Source: Hyphomicrobiales bacterium (GTDB lineage: Bacteria > Pseudomonadota > Alphaproteobacteria > Rhizobiales > Kaistiaceae). Taken from it: DNA of 5,888 nucleotides. The position numbers were made by a program, and so were the translations under genes. Below are positions 1 to 5,888 of this stretch, in pieces; the stretch's first letter is position 1; every line of letters starts with the position of its first letter. Location: contig JAFKJZ010000399.1 in assembly GCA_017305815.1 (NCBI GenBank), forward strand, positions 1 through 5,888, read 5' to 3'. The notes under the pieces are model-generated. The model was not told the DNA's origin. It did not search any database and worked only from the letters and a program-made list of their open reading frames with translations.

Positions 1-2
1 CG

Positions 3-1568
3 ATCGGCATCGCCACCTTCGCCGTGTCGATCTGGGCCACCGGCCTGCTGCCGTCCGAGTTCATCCCGGAGGGCGACGAAGGCCGGCTGATGGTCTCGGT
101 CGAGCTGCCGCCGGGCACCGGGCTCGACGAGACCACCGTCACCACCGACAGGATCGCCGCCGCGCTCGGGCAGTTGCCCCAGATCCGCAGCGTCTTCGTC
201 ATGGGCGGCACCTCGCCGACCGGCACGCTGGAGACCCGCCGCGCCGCCGTCATCGTCGAACTGGTGCCGAAGGCGGAACGCACCATCAGCCAGAAGGACA
301 TGAAGCCGGTGATCGCTTCCGTCCTTTCCGGCATCCCCGACATCCGCTTCTACGTCGTCAACGAACGCGGCGACCGCGAAACGACGATCGCCGTCACCGG
401 CCCGAACGGCGACGCCGTCGCGACCGCCTCGAGCGACCTCGAGGCGGCGATGAAGGCAGACCCGATGTTCCTGAATCCGGTCGCGCTCTCTTCCTTCGCG
501 CGTCCGGAAATCCGCATCGTGCCGAAGCTCGACGAAGCCTCGGCGCTCGGCATCGCGCCCGACCGGATCTCGGAGACGATCCGCGTCGCCACCACGGGCG
601 ATGCCGACGCCAACCTCGCCAAGTTCACGGTCGACGGCCGCCAGGTCCCGATCCGGGTGGAGCTCGACCGCGTCGCCCGCTCCGATCTGTCGGTGCTGTC
701 GGCGCTGCGCGTGCCGCTGCCCGCCGGCGGCTCGGTGCCGCTCGCGACCGTCGCCGATGTCGGCTTCGGCCAGGGCCCGGCGACGATCGAGCGCTACGAC
801 CGCGAACGTCTGGTCAAGGTCGGCACCGACATGGCGCACGGCTTCACCTCGGGCCAGGGCACGGAGCGGATCAAGACGATGGACGTCGTCAAGAACTTCC
901 CCGATGGCGTCCACCTGCAGGAGACCGGCGATGCCGAGGCGCAGGCCGAGGTTTTCTCCGCCTTCGGCGTCGCCATGGGCTCCGGCATCCTGCTGGTCTT
1001 CGTCGTGCTGATCATCCTGTTCAACAGCGTGTTCCAGCCGCTGACCATCCTCGCCTCGCTGCCGCTGTCGATCGGCGGCGTGGTGGCGGCGCTGCTGCTC
1101 ACCAACAACGCCTTCTCGATGCCGGTCATCATCGGCATGCTGATGCTGATGGGCATCGTCACCAAGAATGCGATCATGCTGGTCGATTTCGCGGTCGAGC
1201 AGGTCAAGCACGGCATGAGCCGCAAGGAGGCGATCATCGACGCCGGCCGCAAGCGCGCCCGGCCGATCGTGATGACGACCATCGCCATGGGCGCCGGCAT
1301 GATGCCGGCGGCGCTGGCGCTCGGCGAGGGCGGCGAATTCCGCGCGCCGATGGCAATCGCGGTGATGGGCGGACTGTTCCTGTCGACGATCCTGTCGCTC
1401 GTCTTCATCCCGTCCGTCTACACGATCATGGACGACCTCTCGCATCTCGTCGGCCGCCTGTTCCACAAGGCGTTCGCGCCGAACGAGACCGACGAGCCGA
1501 CCGACGGCCACGAGCCGTCGAACACCACGCCGGCGCTGCACAAGGAATTGCGGATCGCCGCCGAATAG
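3..1568 (+). CDS. RND-family efflux permease, C-terminal half (5' truncated by window edge)
   Basis: This is the distal half of an inner-membrane RND (AcrB-type) proton-driven efflux permease, which works with a periplasmic adaptor and usually an outer-membrane channel. The reading frame is open to the left edge (codons from base 3, giving 521 residues), so the GTG at 24 is internal. The piece begins in what should be TM7, followed by the family signature LLPSEFIPEGDEG. A periplasmic porter/docking region of about 290 residues follows. Five hydrophobic segments are then visible at about 954-1022, 1032-1100, 1119-1193, 1257-1322 and 1344-1427, fitting TM8-TM12. In the fourth-from-last codon block, GIVTKNAIMLVDFA (around 1152-1193) carries the Lys (codon 1164-1166) that corresponds to AcrB K940 of the proton relay. 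The partner Asp pair in TM4 lies outside the window. A polar tail of about 45 residues follows TM12. The length matches the C half of AcrB (about 510 residues). The substrate cannot be told from this half. A strong terminator follows 30 bp after the stop, so this is the last gene of its operon. Confidence 0.95.
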   Translation: MGIATFAVSIWATGLLPSEFIPEGDEGRLMVSVELPPGTGLDETTVTTDRIAAALGQLPQIRSVFVMGGTSPTGTLETRRAAVIVELVPKAERTISQKDMKPVIASVLSGIPDIRFYVVNERGDRETTIAVTGPNGDAVATASSDLEAAMKADPMFLNPVALSSFARPEIRIVPKLDEASALGIAPDRISETIRVATTGDADANLAKFTVDGRQVPIRVELDRVARSDLSVLSALRVPLPAGGSVPLATVADVGFGQGPATIERYDRERLVKVGTDMAHGFTSGQGTERIKTMDVVKNFPDGVHLQETGDAEAQAEVFSAFGVAMGSGILLVFVVLIILFNSVFQPLTILASLPLSIGGVVAALLLTNNAFSMPVIIGMLMLMGIVTKNAIMLVDFAVEQVKHGMSRKEAIIDAGRKRARPIVMTTIAMGAGMMPAALALGEGGEFRAPMAIAVMGGLFLSTILSLVFIPSVYTIMDDLSHLVGRLFHKAFAPNETDEPTDGHEPSNTTPALHKELRIAAE

Positions 1569-1597
1569 GCTCCCGGGTCAGGAAGCCCCCACCGCCT

Positions 1598-1631
1598 AGC
1601 CCCTCCCGCACGCGTGGGAGGGGCTTTTTTT
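1598..1631 (+). terminator. Rho-independent terminator of the RND operon
   Basis: AGCCCCTCCC (1598-1607) pairs perfectly with GGGAGGGGCT (1616-1625). A G-T and a C-G pair extend the stem inward, leaving the loop ACGC (1610-1613). Seven T residues follow at 1625-1631. It sits 30 bp after the permease stop and reads in the right direction. The stem resembles the CCTCTCCCGC palindromes found elsewhere in this window, so the terminator may derive from that repeat. Confidence 0.92.
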
Positions 1632-1695
1632 CAGCGGCGCGGCAGCCGGACGAGCCGGCGGACCGGATCGCGCTGCCCGCGACGATCGCCGGCCG

Positions 1696-1721
1696 CCTCC
1701 CCTCGCCGCTTGCAGGAGAGG
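1696..1721. repeat. Degenerate copy of the CCCTCTCCC-type palindrome
   Basis: CCTCCCCT (1696-1703) pairs with AGGAGAGG (1714-1721) at seven of eight positions around a 10-base loop containing GCTTGC. The motif looks like a decayed relative of the intact palindromes at 5696-5719 and 5759-5782. It has no T-tract, so it is not an intrinsic terminator. It is the only structured item I see between the permease terminator and the Dabb promoter region (1632-1760). Confidence 0.45.
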
Positions 1722-1761
1722 GTTCGGCGCGGGCCTTGCTCCGATGCGGCGTTCACGACAG

Positions 1762-1791
1762 GTGACGTTCATCCCCGGCGCTGCCTATCCT
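1762..1791 (+). promoter_or_regulatory. Possible weak sigma-70-type promoter for the Dabb gene
   Basis: GTGACG (1762-1767) and TATCCT (1786-1791) are 18 bp apart, each matching four of six consensus bases. They would start transcription about 20 bases before the ATG at 1818. A promoter is expected here because the strong terminator at 1598-1631 separates this gene from the permease. The exact boxes are a guess by eye. Confidence 0.3.
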
Positions 1792-1800
1792 ACGACCAAC

Positions 1801-1806
1801 GGAGGA
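1801..1806 (+). promoter_or_regulatory. Shine-Dalgarno of the Dabb gene
   Basis: GGAGGA lies 11 bases before the ATG at 1818. It is the feature that decides the start: the same frame is open upstream back to 1614, but that stretch overlaps the terminator and has no protein-family character. Confidence 0.75.
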
Positions 1807-1817
1807 AACCAAGAATC

Positions 1818-2126
1818 ATGATCACCCACTGCGTCTTCATCCACTACCGCGCCGACACCACCGCCGCGACCAAGGTCGCGATCCTCGACGGGCTGCTGGC
1901 GCTCCGGCCCCGGATCGACGGCCTGATCAACATCTTCGTCGGCAACAACATGAGCCCGGAAGGCCTCGACAAGGGGTTTTCGGAAGGCTTTATCGTCACC
2001 TTCCGCGACGCTGCGGCACGCGACCAGTATCTGGCCGACGAGGAACACGCCAAGGTCGGCGCGGCGATCGTCGCCGCGGCCGAAGGCGGCGTTGACGGCA
2101 TCTTCGTCTACGACCTGGAGCACTGA
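1818..2126 (+). CDS. Dabb (stress-responsive alpha/beta barrel) domain protein
   Basis: This is a complete 102-residue soluble protein, a usual length for single-domain Dabb proteins (roughly 95-110). The N-terminus MITHCVFIHY forms the typical first beta strand with its conserved His (H4). The central block NNMSPEGLDKGFSEGFIVTF (residues 43-62) is followed by RDAAARDQYLADEEHAKVG (63-81), with H77 in the family's Y-x(n)-H position. The C-terminal strand is GIFVYDLEH. There is no signal peptide or membrane segment, so it should be cytoplasmic. Dabb domains form dimeric ferredoxin-like barrels. Some members are cyclases or monooxygenase-like enzymes, but most bacterial single-domain members have no assigned reaction, and I cannot assign one here. 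The start is chosen by the Shine-Dalgarno at 1801-1806. The gene stands alone on its strand and converges on dnaE2. It is probably a single-gene transcript. Confidence 0.88.
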   Translation: MITHCVFIHYRADTTAATKVAILDGLLALRPRIDGLINIFVGNNMSPEGLDKGFSEGFIVTFRDAAARDQYLADEEHAKVGAAIVAAAEGGVDGIFVYDLEH

Positions 2127-2158
2127 GGCGCGCCGGCGGTCTCGGGATCCCCTTGGAT

Positions 2159-2181
2159 CGCCTCTCCCCGAGGGAGAGGCG
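2159..2181. repeat. Short perfect palindrome after the Dabb gene
   Basis: CGCCTCTCCC (2159-2168) is exactly complementary to GGGAGAGGCG (2172-2181) with only CGA between. It begins 32 bp after the Dabb stop. No T-tract follows on either strand, so it is not a canonical intrinsic terminator. It could protect the Dabb mRNA 3' end or be a remnant of the CCTCTCCC repeat family. Confidence 0.7.
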
Positions 2182-2243
2182 ACGAGGCAGACGGTCGACA
2201 CGACTGCCTTGGCGCCCCGCCCTGTGGAGCCCCACGCTACCGT

Positions 2244-2338
2244 CATCCCTGCGAAAGCAGGGATCCATGTCGATGCGCGCTGGAGAGCTCCGCGCGGCAT
2301 ATAATCCGGCTGGGTGGATCCCTGCTTTCGCAGGGATG
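2244..2338. repeat. Composite REP/BIME-like inverted repeat between convergent genes
   Basis: A 24-bp sequence at 2244-2267 recurs as a perfect reverse complement at 2315-2338. Each copy is itself a hairpin: ATCCCTGC and GCAGGGAT (2245-2252 and 2257-2264) enclose a GAAA tetraloop, read on the minus strand in the second copy. The 47-bp centre holds a further hairpin, ATGCGCGC (2273-2280) with GCGC-G-GCAT (2292-2300), one G bulged. The whole can fold as three hairpins or one long cruciform. It resembles the short palindromes (REP in enterics, dRS3 in Neisseria) spread through many proteobacterial genomes; that is resemblance in form, not shown homology. It lies 57 bp beyond the dnaE2 stop and 117 bp beyond the Dabb stop, the usual place for such elements. 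I find no gene in the surrounding gap 2127-2395. Confidence 0.85.
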
Positions 2339-2395
2339 CGGGAGCTTGTGGCTGCCACCGGCGCGCAGGAAATATTGTCCAACGCCCCGCCGCCC

Positions 2396-5300
2396 TCAGT
2401 GAAAATCCCGCGATTTCGGGATGATGCGGACGTTGCGCGGGTGGCTGCCGGGGTGGCTCGGGCGACTCGGGTGGGCGAATTCGTCGGCGCGGCCGGGATC
2501 AAGCCGCGGCCGGCGGTCCTCGGCGAGCTGGTCCAGGTCGGCGGTGCGATCGACCAGCCGCTTCGCCACCAGATGGACGATGCCCTCCGGGCTTTTCTGG
2601 ATGTTGCCCTCGACCAGAACCAGCTTGGCGCCGATGATGGTGCGGCGGAAGGTGTCGAACAGCCGCGTCCAGACGACGACATTGACGATGCCGGTCTCGT
2701 CCTCCAGCGTCATGAACACGACATTGCCCTTGCCCGGCCGCTGGCGCACCAGAACGACGCCGGCCGTTTGCGCAAAATCGCCATCCCGGAGCGCCGTGAT
2801 CGCCGCCGCGGACAGGATCCGTTCACGGGTGTAGCGCTCGCGCAAGAAGCTCATCGGATGCGCCTTCAGCGACAGCCGCAGCGTCTGGTAATCGGCGACG
2901 ACATGCTCGGAAAGCGGCATGACCGGCAGCGGCGCATCCTGCTCGCGGCCGAGCTCGGCCGCGTCGGCGGCGGCGAAGAGCGGCAGGATTTCGGAACTCG
3001 GCAGGCGGCGCACTTCCCAGAGCCCCTGCCGCCGGTCGAGCCCGAGCGAACGCAGCGCGTCGGCATCGGCGAGCTTTTCATAGGCACGCCGCTCCAGCCC
3101 GGTATGACGCACGAGATCGTCCATCGCCGCGAAGCCCGCGCCACGCCGCGCCGCGATCGCCTCCGCCCACGCCTCGCGAAAGCCGTCGATCTGGCGGAAG
3201 CCGAGCCTGAGCGCCAGCCCCGCCTCCGTCGGCTCCAGCGTGTTGTCCCAGAGACTCGCATTGACGTCGACCGGCCGGATCGGCACACCGTGATCGGCGG
3301 CATCGCGCACGATCTGCGCCGGCGCATAAAAGCCCATCGGCTGCGAGTTCAAAAGCGCTGCGGCGAAGGCGGCCGGGTGGTGGCACTTGATCCAGGCCGA
3401 GACATAGACGAGGCGAGCGAAGCTCGCGGCATGGCTTTCGGGAAAGCCATATTCGCCGAAGCCCTTGATCTGATTGAAGCAGCGCTCGGCGAATTCGCGC
3501 TCATAGCCGCGACGGACCATGCCCTCGAGCATCATGGTCTCGTATTTGTGCATGGTGCCGAGATGGCGGAACGTCGCCATGGCGCGGCGCAGCCCGTTGG
3601 CGTCGGAGGGCGAGAAGCGCGCCGCCACCATGGCGAGGCTCATCGCCTGCTCCTGGAACAGCGGCACGCCGAGCGTCCGCCCCAGCACCTGCTTCAGCTC
3701 ATCGGCCGGGCCGTGCTCGGGCGACGGCGACGGGAAAGTGACGTCCTCGATCCCCTGCCGGCGGCGCAGATAGGGATGCACCATGTCGCCCTGGATCGGC
3801 CCGGGGCGTACGATCGCCACCTGGATGACGAGGTCGTAGAACTCGCGCGGGCGAAGGCGCGGCAGCATGTTCATCTGCGCCCGGCTCTCGACCTGGAAGA
3901 CGCCGATCGAGTCGCCCGTGCAGAGCATGTCGTAGACGGCCGGATCCTCCCAGGGGATGGTGTGCAGCGCATGGCGCGCTCCGCCCGCCTCCTCGATCAG
4001 ATCGAACGCCTTGCGGATGCAGGTCAGCATGCCGAGCGCGAGGATATCGACCTTCATCATCCTGACGGTGTCGATGTCGTCCTTGTCCCATTCGATGAAG
4101 CTTCGGTCCTTCATCACCGCCGGGCCGCTCGGCACGAGGTCGTTCAGGAGCTTTTCCGTCAGCACGAAGCCGCCGACATGCTGCGAAAGATGGCGCGGAA
4201 AGCCGCGCAGCTCCATCGCCAGCTTGACCACGCGCTCGATCATCGGGTTTCGCGGGTCGAGGCCGGCGTCGCGAATGTGCTTGTCCTGCACGGCCGACCC
4301 CCAGCCGCCGCCCCAGACCGTGCCGCCGAGCGCCAGGATGACGTCCTCCGACAGGCCCATCGCCTTGCCGACCTCGCGGATCGCGCTCTTCGTCCGGTAG
4401 GCGATCACCGTGCCGCAGATGGCGGCGCGGTCGCGGCCATAGCGCCCATAGATGTACTGGATCACCTCCTCGCGCCGCTCATGCTCGAAATCGACGTCGA
4501 TGTCGGGCGGCTCCTTGCGCTCGGGCGAAAGGAAGCGCTCGAACAGCAGTTGGTACTGGCTCGGGTCGACCGAGGTGACGCCGAGGCAATAGCAGACGGC
4601 GGAATTGGCGGCGGAACCCCGCCCTTGGCAGAGGATGCCGCGCCCGGTCGCGAACGCCACGATGTCGTGCACGGTCAGGAAATAGGGCGCGTAGCCGAGC
4701 GACCCGATCATGGCGAGTTCCTTGTCGAGGGTCGCCGTGACCGACGCCGGAACGCCGTCCGGATAGCGCTTTCGCGCGCCCTCCCGCGCCAGTGCCTCCA
4801 GATGCGCCTGCGGCGTCATCCCCTCCGGCACCGTCTCGTGCGGATACTCGTATTCTATCTCGTCGAGGGTGAAGCGGATCTGGCCGAGAAAGCGCGCCGC
4901 CTCCGCCACGGCGCCGGGAAAGTCGCGAAACAGGCGTTCGATCTCGACGCCCGGCTTCAGGTGTCGCTCGGCATTCATCGCGAGCCGCCGCCCCGCCTTC
5001 TCGATCGTCGTCTTCTCGCGGATGCAGGTCAGGATATCCTGCAGCGGCCGCCGTTCCGGAGCGTGATAGAGCACGTCGTTGACGGCGATCAGGCGGACGC
5101 GGTGGTCCCAGGCGAGCGCGGAAAGCGTGGCGAGGCGGCGCCGGTCGGAGCCGCCGCGATAGAGCACGGCGGCGAGCCAGGTCCGCCCCGGCGCCAGGAC
5201 GGCGAGCCGGCCGAGCGCCGCGCCGAGGTCGCCGGCCAGCCTGGCGGGCGGCATCAGGATGAAGAGCGAACCCTCCGCATGCGCCGCGAGATCCCCGAAA

Positions 5301-5650
5301 TCGAGGTGGCATTCACCCTTCGGCGCCCGGCGCTTGCCGAAGCTGAGTAACTGGCAGAGCCGGCCATAGGCGGCGAGATCCCTGGGATAGGCAAGGATAT
5401 CCGGCGTGCCATCGCGGAAGACGAGGCGGACGCCGACAACGAGGCGGAAGCCGGCGGCGCGCACATTGCCATAGTCCTCGCTGCCCCAGGCGTCATGGGC
5501 GCGGACGATGCCGGCGAAGGTGTTGCGGTCGGCGATGCCGATCCCCTTCAGCCCCAGTCCATGCGCCTGGATGATCAACTCGGCCGCATGCGAGCCGCCT
5601 TCCAGGAAGGAGAAGTTCGACATGGTCGCGAGTTCGGCATAGGCGCTCAT
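2396..5650 (-). CDS. dnaE2: Error-prone DNA polymerase DnaE2 (ImuC)
   Basis: This complete 1084-residue C-family DNA polymerase carries out translesion, mutagenic DNA synthesis with ImuA and ImuB on damaged templates. Domains in order: an N-terminal PHP domain (about 1-270, opening YAELATMSNFSFLEGGSH), the C-family palm and fingers (about 280-760), a tandem helix-hairpin-helix region (about 785-880), an OB-fold (about 950-1035, GVVLVRQRPGKGNVVFMTLED) and the terminal PKSRDFH typical of DnaE2. Catalytic acids are visible: D383 and D385 in PPDIDVDFE, and D535 in MMKVDILALG. The GRGSAANS loop is at 343-350. The protein lacks the tau-binding C-terminal domain of replicative DnaE, as expected for this family and length. 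The PHP metal-binding positions look degenerate. The ATG at 5648-5650 gives the family's usual N-terminus, but only a weak AAAGA precedes it. The gene follows imuB after 157 bp. The codons read TTA only once (codon 101) and use no CTA or TCA. Confidence 0.97.
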   Translation of the reverse strand: MSAYAELATMSNFSFLEGGSHAAELIIQAHGLGLKGIGIADRNTFAGIVRAHDAWGSEDYGNVRAAGFRLVVGVRLVFRDGTPDILAYPRDLAAYGRLCQLLSFGKRRAPKGECHLDFGDLAAHAEGSLFILMPPARLAGDLGAALGRLAVLAPGRTWLAAVLYRGGSDRRRLATLSALAWDHRVRLIAVNDVLYHAPERRPLQDILTCIREKTTIEKAGRRLAMNAERHLKPGVEIERLFRDFPGAVAEAARFLGQIRFTLDEIEYEYPHETVPEGMTPQAHLEALAREGARKRYPDGVPASVTATLDKELAMIGSLGYAPYFLTVHDIVAFATGRGILCQGRGSAANSAVCYCLGVTSVDPSQYQLLFERFLSPERKEPPDIDVDFEHERREEVIQYIYGRYGRDRAAICGTVIAYRTKSAIREVGKAMGLSEDVILALGGTVWGGGWGSAVQDKHIRDAGLDPRNPMIERVVKLAMELRGFPRHLSQHVGGFVLTEKLLNDLVPSGPAVMKDRSFIEWDKDDIDTVRMMKVDILALGMLTCIRKAFDLIEEAGGARHALHTIPWEDPAVYDMLCTGDSIGVFQVESRAQMNMLPRLRPREFYDLVIQVAIVRPGPIQGDMVHPYLRRRQGIEDVTFPSPSPEHGPADELKQVLGRTLGVPLFQEQAMSLAMVAARFSPSDANGLRRAMATFRHLGTMHKYETMMLEGMVRRGYEREFAERCFNQIKGFGEYGFPESHAASFARLVYVSAWIKCHHPAAFAAALLNSQPMGFYAPAQIVRDAADHGVPIRPVDVNASLWDNTLEPTEAGLALRLGFRQIDGFREAWAEAIAARRGAGFAAMDDLVRHTGLERRAYEKLADADALRSLGLDRRQGLWEVRRLPSSEILPLFAAADAAELGREQDAPLPVMPLSEHVVADYQTLRLSLKAHPMSFLRERYTRERILSAAAITALRDGDFAQTAGVVLVRQRPGKGNVVFMTLEDETGIVNVVVWTRLFDTFRRTIIGAKLVLVEGNIQKSPEGIVHLVAKRLVDRTADLDQLAEDRRPRLDPGRADEFAHPSRPSHPGSHPRNVRIIPKSRDFH
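2402..2422 (-). other. Weak terminator-like hairpin over the last dnaE2 codons
   Basis: Read on the minus strand, ATCCCG (2422-2417) pairs with CGGGAT (2410-2405) around a six-base loop and runs into TTTT (2405-2402), a few bases before the TGA stop. The stem is short and the T-tract is only four long. The same bases encode the conserved SRDFH end of DnaE2, so coding constraint may explain it. It is at best a weak terminator. Confidence 0.3.
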
Positions 5651-5683
5651 GGGGTCTTTGCCGTCTGCGTGTGGCTTGAAGAG

Positions 5684-5793
5684 CCCTCACCCCAGCCCTC
5701 TCCCGCTCGCGGGAGAGGGGGATCGTCTGCGCTTGTCGCCCCGCTGTGTGCGACAAGGCCCTCTCCCGCGAGCGGGAGAGGGTTGGGTGAGGG
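5684..5793. repeat. 110-bp composite palindromic repeat in the imuB-dnaE2 gap
   Basis: The left unit (5684-5719) and right unit (5759-5793) are inverted copies, beginning CCCTCACCC and ending GGGTGAGGG, differing only at CAG versus AA after the first nine bases. Within each, a 24-bp near-palindrome (5696-5719 and 5759-5782; CCCTCTCCCGC with GCGGGAGAGGG) forms an 11-bp stem. The centre holds a third stem, CTTGTCGC (5732-5739) with GCGACAAG (5750-5757). There is no T-tract after any stem on the minus strand, so it is not an intrinsic terminator for imuB. There is no open reading frame or transposase, and no clear target duplication. It fits the small intergenic palindromic repeats frequent in rhizobial genomes. 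It fills most of the gap 5651-5807, ending 14 bp from the imuB stop and 33 bp from the dnaE2 start. Confidence 0.88.
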
Positions 5794-5807
5794 ACTTGCT
5801 TCCCTTC

Positions 5808-5888
5808 TCATGCGAACAGCCCGTGCAGGAACCAGCGCGGCTGCGGCCGGCCGGCGGCGTAAAACCCCTCGCGATAGAGCCAGAAGCG
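5808..5888 (-). CDS. imuB: ImuB, Y-family polymerase-like mutasome protein, C-terminal end only
   Basis: The last 26 codons before the TGA (5810-5808) read RFWLYREGFY, then a short variable AAGRPQ stretch, then PRWFLHGLFA. This is the characteristic C-terminus of ImuB (often annotated DNA polymerase Y family protein). The rest lies beyond the right edge. ImuB lacks the polymerase active-site acids in known members and acts as the hub that binds the beta clamp, ImuA and DnaE2. The assignment rests on this tail plus the position just upstream of dnaE2 on the same strand, as in the known imuA-imuB-dnaE2 operon. I cannot see its clamp-binding motif in this piece. Confidence 0.87.
   Translation of the reverse strand, partial: RFWLYREGFYAAGRPQPRWFLHGLFA

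Noticed and set aside
1019..1034. GTTC...GTTC, LexA-like pair
   Set aside because: The spacer is 8 bases rather than 7 and it lies within the permease coding region, far from any start.
794..1408. Long minus-strand open frame inside the permease gene
   Set aside because: It is a shadow of the RND coding region with low-complexity Ser/Met/Ala content. The plus-strand frame has clear family motifs and transmembrane segments.
1614..1817. Upstream extension of the Dabb frame to the start codon at 1614
   Set aside because: It would begin inside the terminator stem, and the added residues are Arg/Ser-rich and unlike Dabb proteins. The Shine-Dalgarno at 1801-1806 supports ATG 1818.
2300..2305. TATAAT, a perfect -10 box
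   Set aside because: It lies inside the palindromic element with GC-rich sequence at the -35 position on the plus strand, and no gene follows on that strand.
2153..5350. A 1065-codon open frame on the plus strand, antisense to dnaE2
   Set aside because: It is codon-aligned with dnaE2 on the other strand, so it can only stop where dnaE2 uses TTA, CTA or TCA. These codons are rare in GC-rich genes; the frame ends exactly at the single TTA (codon 101). The translation is Arg/Ala/His-rich with no family character.
5696..5782. Intrinsic terminator for imuB
   Set aside because: The stems are strong, but no T-tract follows either of them in the minus-strand direction.
5684..5793. CRISPR array or insertion sequence
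   Set aside because: There are only two units, inverted rather than direct, with no series of spacers. There is no transposase frame and no clear target-site duplication.
5814..5832. Two GAAC motifs near the imuB end
   Set aside because: They are separated by 11 bases, not 7, and lie within the conserved codons of the ImuB C-terminus.

Overview
The window looks like chromosomal DNA of a high-GC alphaproteobacterium, most likely of the Hyphomicrobiales (rhizobia and relatives). The grounds are the strong G/C preference at third codon positions, the imuB-dnaE2 mutagenesis genes, and short palindromes of the CCCTCTCCC...GGGAGAGGG type that are common between genes in that group. I cannot name the genus from the sequence.

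Layout. Plus strand, 3-1568: the C-terminal half of an RND-family efflux permease, cut by the left edge. It is followed at once by a very clear intrinsic terminator (1598-1631). Plus strand, 1818-2126: a complete 102-residue Dabb (stress-responsive A/B barrel) protein with its own Shine-Dalgarno and a possible weak promoter, so it is probably monocistronic. From 2127 to 2395 there is no gene, only hairpins: a 23-bp palindrome and a 95-bp composite inverted repeat. These sit between the converging Dabb and dnaE2 genes. Minus strand, 5650-2396: a complete dnaE2 (imuC), the error-prone C-family DNA polymerase. Minus strand, 5888-5808: the last 26 codons of imuB, the inactive Y-family partner of DnaE2. 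The 157-bp gap between imuB and dnaE2 is mostly a 110-bp composite palindromic element.

How the parts work together. In alphaproteobacteria imuA-imuB-dnaE2 is normally one SOS-controlled operon whose products form a translesion-synthesis mutasome; ImuB links the polymerase to the beta clamp and DnaE2 makes the bypass. The order and strand here fit that operon, with imuA and the promoter expected beyond the right edge. The RND permease would pump compounds out of the cell together with a periplasmic adaptor encoded off the left edge. It has no visible link to the mutagenesis genes.

The most notable point is that dnaE2 is bracketed by two sequence-unrelated repeats of the same architecture (palindrome, central hairpin, inverted copy of the palindrome). 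One of them lies inside the imuB-dnaE2 operon junction. I do not see a new enzymatic or defence system; the genes belong to known families.
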